Source: Thereva unica (Eukaryota > Arthropoda > Insecta > Diptera > Therevidae). Taken from it: a stretch of DNA of 64,000 nt. Every line of letters begins with the position of its first letter. Within the stretch, counting starts at the first letter, position 1. The stretch lies in assembly GCA_949987705.1 (NCBI GenBank), contig OX465286.1, positions 19,357,676 to 19,421,675 on the forward strand. Direction: 5' to 3'. A program made the position numbers and the translations under genes. Positions 10,344-21,434 of the stretch are shown here, one piece after another. The notes under the pieces were generated by a model that was given only the letters and a program-made list of their open reading frames with translations, made no database searches and was not told the origin of the DNA.

Positions 10344-11464
10344 TATCTCATAAGACTCTCTTAACACTCTTCGATACCCTCAAGAAGATAGCTCTTGTAA
10401 TAAGAATTAAATTAACACTCATAGTAGTATTATTATGAGATAATAAGTCTACTAGAGTTACTAAGCCTTTCATTCTCATAATGAGATAATGTTTATACTC
10501 TTATATTGAGTGCAAGAAAACCTCTATTCTTATTGTGTCTTTTTTATTAAAGCTTTACTCTCAAAGGCTTTAACTGTCAAAAAATGTCCTTATGAGTGTT
10601 ATGACACTTATAAGAAAGTTCTTACAAGACTTCAAGTATATCCCTTCTTATATAAATGCTCTTATGAGACGAAAAATGTTAAAACATTTATAAGAAGACT
10701 TTTATTAGTGCAAAAAGACTACCATCTCATAACCAGAATTTTGTTCTTATAAAAAAACGTAAACCATCGAGCGGCCATACTTTCGTTTAATATAGAATTT
10801 TATACTGAAACGAAATTCCACAAATCAAGCTAATTTACCTAATTGAATATGCGCAAAGTATACAAAGTTATTTCTTTCAGATGATAAATCAATTTAAAAT
10901 AAATTATTGAGCGATACTAAAGCTTTTATTTTTTTCTTAAGAAATAAAATTTCAAAAAATATGTTAAAGTTTGATTATTTTTAAGGCGCTTTGATTTTTA
11001 TCGAGGTAGAATGGTTGTTATTATCGGTAAAGTTTCAATCGCAATAAAATTGCGACTAATATTTTCGTTAAAAATCGAATTCTAAAGTTTATTATCATAC
11101 ATAATAAATATTAAATTCTTAAGTGTTATATTTTTCGAATAGATTTTTATGACAGTTATTTAGAGCAAATAACTCTCATAAAAATTATTTTATTCTAAAC
11201 CACATCGCCTTTCCATATATTGCTCCCTTTCTAACAGTTCTGTTAAGGAGAGTATAGCTCTTACAGCGCCCTTATAGTTACCCTTGCAAAGAGAGCTAAG
11301 GTATTTTTATAAGACAAAAATAACTCTCATAATTGTGCCATTTAATTCTCACAACGCACTCATAAAGCACTTGTAGTGTTCTATAAGAGTAAGTTATGAG
11401 AGTGATACTCTCTTAAAAAAGTCGAATATCCTCTCATAAGACACTAGTAGAGTCTTATGAGACG
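10344..11464. mobile_element. AT-rich element dense in CTCATAAGA / TCTTATGAG motifs
   Basis: About 1.1 kb, strongly AT-rich. Left end TCTCATAAGACTCT and right end AGAGTCTTATGAGA are inverted copies of each other. The outer 400 bp on each side repeat variants of CTCATAAG, CTCTTATA and ACTCTCATAA many times in both orientations; the middle (10780-11160) is plain AT-rich. The open frame at 10510-10752 is made of these repeats and is not a gene. The flanks are LOA-like LINE sequence. Subterminal arrays of a short motif are typical binding sites for a transposase encoded elsewhere. I find no clear TSD, and the superfamily is unknown. Confidence 0.55.
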
Positions 11465-11479
11465 AATTTTGTTACTTGG

Positions 11480-13300
11480 GTGAAGAGTGTGGCACACTGT
11501 TGCTGTAGTCCATCTCAGGCCCGAGCTAAGCTGATTTTTCTCACAGTCACTTTAAAGGTGGCTTAGAGCATTCCCATCCGGGTTAAGTGTGGTGTCTTTT
11601 CCATCTCGGTTCTCGGTCTAGCTTGGTCCTTGAATTCAATGCATTTTTCGATGGCCGCTACCAGGGAGTGCAGCGCAGTGTCTACCGATTTACCTTTCGT
11701 GTAGGCATGCTACGAAGGAGAAAGCAATTTTCCATCAATGCTTTGCCTAATATAAATCTCCACAAGTCTTTCGAGCATCTTGAGGACAAAGGATGTGAGA
11801 CATATAGGTCTCAAGTCCTTGGGATTGTGGTAGGAGATTTTACCCGCTTTCGGAATGTTCATCTTCCGTCGTTGATGGCGAAGAAACGCCCGGGATTTAA
11901 ATATCCTCTTCGGATAAGAAAAGGGGGTCTTTTGGACCAAGGGTTGGTAGGTGAGTACCCTCAGGGACCTTAGGATTAGCTACTTCCATTCCTGTGTCAC
12001 CCGCAATGCCAGGCCTGTGTTATTCACAGTGCCCGAGGGTTTACTATCTGCAGCTGCAGGTGGAGCAGTTGAAACCACTTCACTCCGCTTGACGGTCAAA
12101 TTATCTTTTTTGAAAGGCCTCAGAACTGTGAAAGAGAAACCGTAACTTATGACGCGACTCCTTGCTAAATACAAGTGTAACCGCTCGACTCTCACCTTTC
12201 GGATCCTCCAGTTTCGTAATATTCCACGATGATGCCAGTAGCTGTGAGTTACTCAACCGAATATTTTCAGAATAGCCTAACGCTTGGATCCAGGAACGCG
12301 TTCTCGGTCGACTCGGGATTTCCTCCCTCATAACGACCTTGAGTTTGGCGCCAGGCCATACTTAACCGATTCTGGATATGGCTATTTTATAGAGATCGAC
12401 GACAGATCTCTGATCGGCACGTGCAATGAGCTTCATAGGGCCGTGATGCCATCTGCCATCACGACAGTAAGGAACAGTGCCAGGATTCTCCTGAAGAATT
12501 GGGATCGTCGCTAGCCTCGATTTTCCTCCATTTATCAGGCAGAATGGTGCCTCCTTGATCGCTTTCGTCGATTACGGCGATCGCGATCAGGTCTTAGTAG
12601 TAGGAGGAAGCAGATTGCTACTTTTCCTACTACGCTCAGCCTCAGGGTGATTCGGTTCCTCAAGAGACGTCTGACGTTTTGGTGTTGTGTGTTGGTGTGT
12701 TTTGTTGTTGCCCGTTGCTTCTTCTCACCCTTAGAGGCATTGGTTATCTGCACGGGTGCAGTTGAGGGGCCTACTGCTGTCGAAGCAACTGGCCTAGAGG
12801 CATTGGTGGTTTCAGCCTAGAGTTTAAAGCTCCCCTTTTCCCTTTACCAACCATACTGCCCTTAAAAACAGCAGAATTGGTTTTCTGAGCCTCCATACTG
12901 GGGGAGGGAAGCTTTTAATTCTGGGGTTTTTCCATAAAAGATCCCACTAGCGGTGCGGAAAAGATAATCTATCCTGCCAGAGTCGCTTACCAGAATAAGG
13001 CGCTTGTACACTCCAACCTTGCTCGGGTATCGGAGGTAGCCGTATCGACCAGCACTCTTTAATCACTGGCTGCCCACGCAGCCATCAGCACGGTAAACAC
13101 CTTGGCTTATAAGTGGAGAAATGGGAAGGGGAAAAAAGGAAAAAGAAAAAGGATAAGGGAAGAGAGTGTACCTAGCTTTGTCTGGCCTCTTCGCAACTAG
13201 CCTATTTGGCATGGATGTCCCTAACGGTGGCTTGCTGATTCCCAACTAACCACCGCCGACATAGCCAAATGCTACCACGAGGCACGCAAGCCCCACCACC
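11480..13300 (-). pseudogene. LOA-like LINE: ORF1-type and N-terminal RT segments (broken)
   Basis: Minus-strand remains. At 11940-11640 the frame shows NPKDLRPICLTSFVLKMLER then a VDTALHSLVAAIE segment, the first RT motifs of LOA/R1-type polymerases. Upstream at 12330-12100 it shows MREEIPSRPRTRSWIQALGY and SRAVTLVFSKESRHKL, which resemble the single-strand nucleic-acid binding region of ORF1 in these LINEs (compare DUF4780-type proteins, from memory). Further upstream, 12535-13250, the sequence is open only in short pieces. Palm motifs and endonuclease are not seen, so this is an inactive, internally deleted copy. Confidence 0.65.
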
Positions 13301-13396
13301 ACGACAAGGTGTAGGTACCCGGTGGGGATCGAATTTATTAGATATTACAAAATCTCATCAATTTAAGGTGCTTCTGACCCTTAGCCGAAGTCTTCA

Positions 13397-13682
13397 TTTA
13401 TCCAAAAAAAAAGGCCTGACCGAATGATATGAAATTTGTTTCAAATCACGTCTTCGTTAATGTGCTTCGATCGGCACCTCAACGAAGTCTATATCGCGCG
13501 ATATCGTGCAGATACGAAAATCACGTACGTCGTTTAACCAAAAAAAATGGCTCAACCGAATTTTATGAAAATCGTTTCAGATCATGCTTTCGTTAATACG
13601 CTCTGATCCGAGCACCTCAACGAAGAGGATATTTTTGGCTCGCGTAATCCCGTGCAGGAAAAAATTACCATGGACGTACGCA
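13397..13682. repeat. Diverged tandem duplication, about 140 bp unit
   Basis: Two adjacent units share the phrases CCAAAAAAAAxGGC, ATGAAAxTxGTTTCAxATCA, TTCGTTAATxxGCT, GCACCTCAACGAAG and a CGTGCAG near the end. Unit 1 is about 13397-13535 and unit 2 about 13538-13682. Divergence is clear but the order of shared words is identical. I see no coding sense. It could be part of a longer repeat array or an internal duplication in an unrecognised element. Confidence 0.6.
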
Positions 13683-14345
13683 CACATAGGGACGCGGTAC
13701 TCGATTCTTCACTCATATGAGTATTTGGCTTTCGATTCTAATCATATCAGTATTCAATACTTTTGACCGATTACTTTTTCCCATTTCAGTACTTATAGGG
13801 TAGAGAATAGAGTAACCCAGTACCAAATTTCCATACGAGTCAGAATTCAAGCCAAAAATGCAAGTTTATCTCAGGCGTGAATATTTTCCATATTTATTTT
13901 TCTGCCTCAATTTCAGTGCCTTATACATCCCTAAACTCTTCTTAATTGAAGCACAAAAATACATCCCAAACGCAAATTGGAATTCTTTTATAGCAGAGAA
14001 ATTTTAATGCCTTTTTCTAGCACGAACGTGGAACCAGACAGACTGAAATACATACAAACAAATTTCTGTGCGATAAAATAGCTCTAATTTACTTTCGGGA
14101 TTTAAACGGGCTTTTTATAGATTTAAATTTATGTCCTATCACGAGAGTAAAAATCAGACTCACTCGTTCTTAGCCTGAAACAGGCACGCTGAACGTCAAA
14201 ATGGCTGCATGGCACTCGTAACAGCCACGGTATGTTTGAGTAAAAATTCTACTTTTCTACAGGCATAATCGAAGTACGCTACGCTCACACTTTCCTATAC
14301 TAAACGGATAAAAATTGAGGGCTTTAAATAATAAAAGGTTCAACT
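13683..14345. other. Spacer without recognised feature
   Basis: AT-rich sequence with scattered stops in every frame. No terminal repeats, RNA gene or coding domain found. Confidence 0.4.
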
Positions 14346-14445
14346 AAGCATACTCAGTAGACCGATTTTCGTTCGATTGTGTAGATCAAGCAGCATTGGA
14401 CGTGGTTAGTACTTAGTTGGGGGACCGCTTGGTAAATAAAGAGCG
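14346..14445 (+). repeat. 5S rRNA-derived sequence, copy 1
   Basis: Contains GATCAAGCAGCATTGGACG and GGTTAGTACTTAGTTGGGGG followed by ACCGCTTGGTAA. This follows the 3' two-thirds of insect 5S rRNA, including the internal control region used by TFIIIA and Pol III, with substitutions. The 5' part is only weakly recognisable (GCATACTCAGTAGACCGATT). It is not a functional 5S gene. A second copy with the same changes (CATTGGA in place of the usual sequence) is at 38592-38717, so both may be members of a 5S-headed (SINE3-class) SINE or related pseudogenes. Confidence 0.75.
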
Positions 14446-14642
14446 ACACACACGTTTAAAATGGTCGATTACGAATACATTCATACCTGTTTTTTACTCC
14501 ATTTTTATAAAAAGGAAATAGTTAGTCACTAGAGATCTTCAGACTGGAGATCAGATCATTGATAAGCTTCCTATACATTTCACAGGATGGCTTTAGACAT
14601 CCGTCACACCCAACCAAACAACCACTGCATACGAGGTACAGG

Positions 14643-15834
14643 TAGGGCCGGTGCTTGGTTTTTTGCGCCCGGTGCATAATGCCATATTGCGCCCCATCAT
14701 TTTTTTGGTCGCAGGGAAGGACATTGGAAAGAGACAATAAACAACAAAGCAAAAAAAATTTTTTTTTTGAAATTTAATAAACCAAGAAAGATCTATTTAC
14801 TAGTTCTCCTTTTTTCATTTCCTTACATTTAGGGAGTTTTGTTCCCCTTACTTCATTCATTTGGCTATAATTATAGCAACTGTGCTCCAACAACGCCCAA
14901 AGAGTTGATATGGCACTTTTTAAAGAAGTGCCTCAGAGCAGAATAAATGAATGATAGATTTTCCTTTCACTTAGCGAATTTTTCTAGTTTATTTTTACTT
15001 CTCGAAGACGAACGTCACTTTATGGGTAATATTTTTTTGTGTTGAGATATTGGTCAAAAAGTACCGGGGCCATTAGCTTGGCCTGTTGTACTGCAAGCCT
15101 ACACCTCATGGAACAAGTGCAACAGCCTGCCTAGTGGCTTGTCGCTTACACTTGACTGTTCAAGTTTCCCGATCTCGCGGCCGCAGTCCTGACTTCGGTC
15201 GAAAGCGCTCTCGGGTATGCTCCGTTGGCTCCCCAATTCCACTCCGGCCCTCGTTTTCCTTTAAGGAGGTAAGTCAGAGTGACGGCGATCTGGATCCCCT
15301 TGTTGTCTCAGTTGGAAGGTAATTGCGATTCCACCCTTTCCTGGTTGATCGCCCTATATTATATGAGAGCTGGTGCTGCTAATTTTCCAGCTGGTCAAGA
15401 AATTTTTAGCAGAGGGGCCGGCTATCTAGGTCTACTTCTTGGGTATCCGAGTTCCAGGCCGCCATCCTGCCTTTGATCTGTAGGGAAGGAGTTCACGAAA
15501 GCATCCATCCAGACAGAGCCTCCATATCAGAATAAGGCATTATACAACTCGGTGCGCCCGGTGACCAGAGCAGATCCTTAAACGACAGTGCAAAACCTAC
15601 CCACTGCCATGCAACCTTCGGCAGGATAACTTTACATCTTGGCTTGGTAGGCCCGACCATATTAGACCATGCCTTTCAGGACAACTTCCAGTGATCACCA
15701 CGAGGAGGTTATGGTCGCACTTCCACAAGTCCGAGAATGAATTTGAATTTTTTTCTTCAAAATCTTAAATTGCGCCCCGTACGATTGCGCCCGGTGTAAG
15801 TGCACCATACGCACCTATGAAAGCGCCGTCCCTG
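14643..15834. mobile_element. hAT-like nonautonomous element, GCGCCCGGTGC family, copy 1
   Basis: Left end TAGGGCCGGTGCTTGG followed by TTTTTTGCGCCCGGTGCA; right end TGCGCCCGGTGTAAGTGCAC and ACCTATGAAAGCGCCGTCCC. Both ends match the better preserved copy at 60866-62008, which has a perfect 8-bp TSD. Here the flanks GGTACAGG and GGACAGG are similar but imperfect. The interior at about 15070-15720 differs from the other copy and holds unrecognised, GC-richer sequence, probably a nested insertion. No transposase is encoded. Confidence 0.75.
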
Positions 15835-18800
15835 GACAGGGCATGCCAAAGCGCTAATTGGGCCTCCGGTCGCCTTACACCTACCTAATTCGATTGAAAC
15901 GTCACTTTCTTCAACTCAAACGACTTGTCACGTCACGACACGAATTTCATTCAGTGGCCAGAGACGGCAGTCGGTTGAGGGCAACTGTTTGCGCCCTTTA
16001 TGTCCCAATAAAGAAATTAAAGGAGCAATAATAAAATTCAAATAAATCTGATTGAAAATGACTTTTTTTGGGTGGGGGGAGGGGGGGGGATTTATAGTTA
16101 ATATAATTATCTATATAAATTGAATGTGAATTTTGGAATATAGAAGCCATATACAGGAGTCAATCATATGCACACACATACATACATGTAATAATCAAAA
16201 TCTACGTAAGTCAAGGATAAAATCATTAAGGTCCCTAAAGCGTGGCATAAGAGGATACAAAGTAATTATAAAGCGTCTTTCATAAGCTTTTGCCTAATTA
16301 GGAAAATATATCCCCTAAAGCCAATATTCATTTTGTAACTATATCTTACGATATTTATATAAAATATATATACATGCTTACATATCTAGGGATACAGAAA
16401 ATGAAAGAGAAATTTGTGTATATGTACATTTAAATATGGTTTTGAATGCTAAGTAACCTTAATACACACCGTAAGTAAATTCAAAAGGATAAAATTAAGT
16501 AAAGGAGGAAGAAACAAAACCAAGTTGTGGGGAGGTAGGTGGTTTTGGGTGGGGGGAGGTTGTTTTGAAGAAGAATAAAAAAAATACCCAAGAATATTAT
16601 TATTTTACCATTCAACCCCGATCAAAATTTATGTTATCACACACACACACATGCACGCAAAAATACACACCATCTTTGGAAATTTTCTTTCAGCCATTTA
16701 TACACAAGATATGTGAGAAAGCAGCTTCAAGATGAATTAATGGCGGTTGAACAACACACACAGCCCCCCACCCGCGAGCCATAGCATCACACACAGCCAT
16801 CCATCCAAAACACACTATATTCGAGCCATCGAAAAAGCAGCACACGCCAAAGCCAGCAGCCAAGCCGCCCTCTATATCTGGGGCTAGAAACGAAACTCTA
16901 TAATATAAGTCCTTTTTAATATAATAAGAAAACCCTCATCCTAATTTCGCCCTTGTGAGTCGTCCCCCCGCCACAGCCCGCCCGCCTGTCAAGTCATTAT
17001 TTTGGAAGAGACAAAAACCCGAAATCCTTTCACATCATATTCGCATCACTGATCCAAAGGATACACATCCAGGCACACATCAATCTTAATTTTACACGTA
17101 TAATCATACATCAAGCCTGCTTGTGCTCTGTGCGCGCTTCTGCCAACCATTTTGGCATATCCTGACGCCTCCATCCAATCCTCGGCCGCTCACTCAACCC
17201 TTCACCAGCATGCCTGTGCCATGCTGCCCTGCCACCCCCGCGCGCCGGCCCACCGACCTATCCACGAAGGGCCCACCATCATCATGGCTGAGAAATTGTA
17301 AAGAAGAAATTTTCTTGACTACATGTAAGAGTGGTGAAAGAAGGATGGATGAAGCCGAACACGTGGTGGGGGTGCGATGGTTAATGGTGGAAAGTGTAGT
17401 GTTCTCGGATATTTCTTAACCGTTAGGGAGCAGCATTGCGTATAGCAGCAACAGCACAGCGTACAGGCCCACTATACACAGCCTGAGTTTAGCAACCGGG
17501 AAAAGTGTATAAGAGTCTCTGTACACCACCCAGAATCAGCGCGACTCTACACTTAGCGCGCGCTCCCCGAACGGGGGGCAGGGCTGGTAAAAGTAAAGCG
17601 GAGGGATGGCAGGAATTCCCGTTTTTGAAAATCTTCATTTTGTACATCTCCCACAGCCATGGCAATTTCTTTTCCAGGAAGCCCTCTTAACTTTCAGAGC
17701 ATATATATTCTTTGCAAGGATCCTACACCGAGAGCTCCTCCATACATACATGCACACACACATACACACATATACTCGCGCGGCAAAGAAGCCAAAAAGG
17801 AACACCATCTGCAAATTCACTTAAACCGTCTCGTAAATGTGTATCCGTATTTTTCTGTAGATGTGTGTAAGCATCTTTTATAAAGGCGCACGTAAGAACG
17901 ACCACAAGTACAACAGTAAAGGCAGCCGCCATATCTCGTGTCAGGGGCTTGAGAAACAGCACCAGCAGCAAAGGCACTAAGAAAATATAAACTTGGAGTC
18001 GAGTTTCGCAGCCAATAAGGACGAACTATTTCTTAAGCATTTTCTCATTGGCTGGTATATAAGATGTTTGAGGAATATTTTCCGCGAGGTCCTTTTTACC
18101 CTTTATGTTTTTGGGGTGCCACCATTTTCATGAATATATTATACGTAGATATGTGTGTCTATGTGTATTCCGGAGTGTAGATCCTTGCCCGAATGCGCCA
18201 TATAGCAAAACTTTTCCCTCTATACACACGCTCTATAAGTAGTTCCAGCTGTTATCCTGCAGCAATGGGTTGCCTTTTCTTTTTAATATTCAAGGATACA
18301 CAGTATGATTTACATATCTATCTATATACATACGTATATGTGTATAGATCCGTAACGAACGGCGTGTATTCACGCAAACATCCTTGCACACGCGAGAGAA
18401 GAGGTTGCTTTTAATAAATAATCTCAAACGCCGGAAGGAAGACAAACTTTTGCGAAATGAAAGGACGAGAGGAGCGCCCACCAGAGAGGCAGTCAAAGTG
18501 AGTGGTGAGTCTAGAGATGGTGCTATTCAGAAAACGACGATGGATGCCATAGATGGTGGGCTGATGATGGAATATAGAGGTGCCAGTGGTGGGGGAGATA
18601 GATACGATATGAAAAAGGAAAACGGCTTTGGCGGTGGTGGTGATGGTGCTGCTGAAGATAGGTTGGTGATGGCGCTTGGCTTTGGCTGTTAGAGGCGACG
18701 ATATTTTATAATTCGGCACGGGGGAGGGGGTAAGATTGTAAGGAATCAGGATGGCGACCGGGGATTGATGATGGCGGAACACAACTTAGCTTGCTGCAGA

Positions 18801-18979
18801 GAAAATACTTAAGGATGAAGGATATAAAGAGAGGCGACACTGTGTACCCACCCGCAATAGAGAGATTAGAATCATCGAATATATCACGTTGTTGTCGTGT
18901 TTTTTTTGTTTTGGGACGGATTAAAACGCGCAGAGAAAGGAGGGTGATGGTTGCGCGATGGTAGTGTATCCTGGATAAG
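15835..18979. other. Long spacer island, non-repetitive in this window
   Basis: Three kilobases without recognisable mobile-element protein. It holds homopolymer G runs (16072-16090), an AC microsatellite (16638-16652), many ACATACATA/TATATG words and C-rich stretches (16760-17280). Open frames here are short and low-complexity (serine, histidine or proline runs caused by repeats). The texture resembles introns or untranslated regions of a long insect gene, but I find no exon that I can defend. Confidence 0.45.
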
Positions 18980-19045
18980 GAGTCGTCCACAATTACGTGT
19001 GACGCTTTAGGGGGCAAGAGAGGGGGGTCTCACGTATTTTTTTTC
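18980..19045. repeat. Possible terminus of an ACGTGACGC/poly-G repeat
   Basis: GAGTCGTCCACAATTACGTG followed by TGACGCTTTAGGGGGC and a GGGGGG run, ending in GTCTCACGTATTTTTTT. This resembles the terminal region of a common insect MITE type whose ends contain ATTACGTxACGC and a G-run. A similar but longer example starts near 63925 and runs off the window. I see only one end here. Confidence 0.45.
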
Positions 19046-20100
19046 CATCAAGAAACAGTGTAAAATTGCTAGAAAGCTGGATTGAATTAATTACAACATG
19101 TTTCTCCACTAAAGACCCAAATTCACTTACAGGCTGCCGGCAGGCCAGGTCGGCAGGCACGGCCCGATGAAAGCAATTCTCTGACTGAGCGATGAGGACT
19201 TCAGGTAACCGCTTGACAAGCCGTGGCATGCAGGTGAGGTCATGATTCCGTACAGACACACAGGCGAAGACGACAGTTTAGCATAGCAGATTGTTAATTC
19301 AAGTGCAAAAATGTTCATGGCTTCAACGAAAACTTTGAAGTCATAAACAGATTGGTGACTGGAAAAACCTTTAAAATACACGGACCACCATATTTGCTGA
19401 GAAATTAAATGTGTTGGCAATTCTCTCGCCAGCAGACGCCGTCACCGCCTCCACGCGAACATTTTTGTACCTTAAGGCAGCTCCAGATTCACGGAATGAA
19501 CACCCGCTAACAAGACCGAATGCGAGTGTGAATGATTTTCGCGCCTACTTCGCGCCTTGCTTTCAGGTCCGACTGGATACGGCCGCCTTAATTTGTGCCG
19601 TAAATTCACGGCTCGAGAAAGAATAGAAGTTCAGAAATTTCAGGCCACGGCCTACCATATACCTGTTTGTGAAATTTTTATGCGGACGCCAGAAAGTATC
19701 ATAGTAGCGCCTCAATTATGTAGCCGCCACCGTCTAGCCAAACGCGCGACGCGACGAATGGTGCGGCGCACAGTGGACCAAAACGACTTGTTGGCTATCA
19801 AAAATCTGTTACTTTTGTTGTGTTAAAGATATCATAATGAAATTTTGGGAAATAAATATTGACATTATTACCTCTTAATTGAAAAAAAAAGTTCAATTGG
19901 TTTACAGGGTGCCTCAAAATAAATCAACAAAATTTGAAGTAGTCCATTAAATGAAATATTAATGTTATTTAAAAAGTTTTTACCACATTTTTTACTAAAT
20001 CTTTTATTATTTTATTATCTCCATAGCAATATTTAATTATAAATTTTTTTTTACAAATATAAAAAAAAAATAAAAAATTATATAATACTCATACACTAAT
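19046..20100. other. Spacer without supported gene
   Basis: Mixed-composition DNA with short frames only. At 19755-19785 there is GCACAGTGGACCAAAACGAC; a near match to part of it (GGCCAAAACGA plus CACAGTGGG, other strand) lies at the truncation point of the copia element at 34540. That shared phrase may mark an element end, but one phrase is not enough to annotate. Confidence 0.35.
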
Positions 20101-20228
20101 CAGTTGGCTAGTACACTTTCAAACATATTATCTATATTTTCAACTGTGTCTAGTAAACAGGCCATTTCTTGGTGTATCCTGTATTTCTCCTCCAGTCTCT
20201 TTTGCTTATTATCAGGGTTATCATTTAC

Positions 20229-20635
20229 CTTTGAATAGAGAAGATAAGGAACCGAAAATAGCGTACATGTACACGGATTTGAGGGAAGCACTTGGGATCA
20301 AGAAATTTTCTCTCTAATTCTCTCCCTCCACTTTAACCACAACAACAAAATACATTCACTTTAACCACAACAACAAAATACATTGTCTATCCCGGACATA
20401 GGCGTAGTGAAATTTGTTCAGGTTTTGCGAAGGGTCTGCTTCAAACATTTAGCCAAGTGAAGCGTTCTCACCGAGATGGTTGCTGAGAAACGATATCCCT
20501 CCCGGGTTTTGAATAAATATAACAAAGCCACTGTCCGGGATTGACACAAATACGTAAAGAATGCTATTCATTAGTGTTGCCAAAATGCTTCCCCGTGTGT
20601 AATAAATTGCACTTCCTCGTCTTCTCTATTCAAAG
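20229..20635. mobile_element. 407-bp MITE with perfect 8-bp TSD
   Basis: Left end CTTTGAATAGAGAAGATAAG, right end CTCGTCTTCTCTATTCAAAG, which are inverted repeats with one mismatch over the first 17 bases. The flanking 8-mers are identical, TCATTTAC at 20221-20228 and 20636-20643. An 8-bp duplication points to hAT or P-type mobilisation. It contains no gene. It interrupts the unidentified reading frame on the minus strand and carries a 28-bp tandem duplication (20329-20384). Confidence 0.88.
20329..20384. repeat. Perfect 28-bp tandem duplication inside the MITE
   Basis: Two adjacent identical 28-base units beginning CACTTTAACCACAACAACAA. No coding role. Identity of the two units suggests a recent slippage or duplication event. 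Confidence 0.85.
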
Positions 20636-20944
20636 TCATTTACAAGGTACACCCTCATCAGTAAAACTCAAGTCGTAACTCATGTGCAATATAAATTCCA
20701 TAAATCGAATCCTTGCATGAAGAGGCGAAAGCCCGTAATGATAGTTTTCTTCAACATCGCATCCTTGTTCCGTATTTCGAAAATCTTTTGGATTTTTTTG
20801 GCAAATAGTACTACCTACCCTACTTGTATTGTGCTGTTCTGTCGGCTTCGTCTGTAAAGTACATTTGATTTTATGGTGCCTGTCGCCTACAAGTCGCTCA
20901 TCTATAACCTTCTTTCTTCTATTTATTGTCTCTAATTTTTACTA

Positions 20945-21199
20945 ATTGCTTCTGACAACTTGTCCTGATAGTTGCTTTCACTCACCGGCGCGAGAAGACG
21001 ATTGTCTTAATAGGTGGTGGGCCTTTTACCTCAATCTGTTCACTAAAACAACAACAAGCACAAATCAAATAAGTATAGTCTTAAAAGTCATAAAATTCCC
21101 CCATTTTTTTACAAATTCCTGGGATCATTGTCTGGAAATACGCACACGACTACGAAGGTAGACTTTACTTCAAACACGATTTCTCTTGAAATTTCTTAC
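20945..21199. other. Spacer or distal 3' LTR of copia
   Basis: No gene seen. The 3' LTR of the minus-strand copia starts at 21406 and runs leftward, but I cannot find its outer edge because the matching 5' LTR is absent from the window. This stretch may be LTR or flank. Confidence 0.3.
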
Positions 21200-21419
21200 A
21201 TTCACTTCACTTCACGGGCTTATTACCACGATTTTATTTGATTACTTTTTGACATCAAAAATAATACAAACCAATTTGATACTTAAGAAAATGAAGAAGA
21301 AGAAGAAGAACTTCCTTTTTTATTAACATCTATAGGTGAAATTAATTATTAAACAAAATTAAAGTACAGATTACATTTCAGTTAAACTTTGTTTTCAACT
21401 TCAACACCCCCACTCAAAG
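21200..21419 (-). other. copia polypurine tract and start of 3' LTR
   Basis: On the minus strand the copia coding region is followed by a purine-rich CTTTGAGTGGGGG (21407-21419), then TGTTGAAGTTGAAAAC from 21406. TG at the start of an LTR directly after a purine tract is the standard layout for priming plus-strand DNA synthesis. A GAA microsatellite lies at about 21291-21311. The outer end of the LTR is not determined. Confidence 0.6.
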
Positions 21420-21434
21420 TTTATGGGTATTTCT

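Larger units (their letters stand above)
20101..20840 (-). pseudogene. Unidentified protein remnant, split by a MITE
   Basis: Minus-strand open sequence on both sides of a 407 bp MITE. Upstream part (about 20840-20644) includes ICQKNPKDFRNTEQGCD, then a YGLSPLHARIRFMEFILHMS segment. Downstream part (20228-20101) includes NKQKRLEEKYRIHQEMACLL and ends FESVLAN with a stop. The frame differs by one base across the insertion site. I recall YGLSPLHAxIRFxExxLHxSY as a recurrent motif in uncharacterised, multi-copy invertebrate proteins, probably from mobile elements, but I cannot name the family. Confidence 0.5.

Noticed and set aside
10510..10752. 80-codon open frame
   Set aside because: Made of repeated CTTATAAGA-type motifs within a noncoding element.
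14346..14445. Functional 5S rRNA gene
   Set aside because: The 5' part is poorly matched and the internal control region has several substitutions; the second copy shares the same changes.
17723..17977. Frame with Cys/Val-rich sequence resembling a membrane protein
   Set aside because: Generated by a CATACACA microsatellite read in antisense.
18384..18782. Glycine- or serine/threonine-rich frames on both strands
   Set aside because: Low-complexity GGT/GAT-rich DNA; no domain, no splice context that could be defended.
19755..19785. Shared CACAGTGGxCCAAAACGA phrase with 34535-34560 as a transposon terminus
   Set aside because: Only about 18 bases, with one occurrence overlapping copia gag coding sequence; not enough to define an element.
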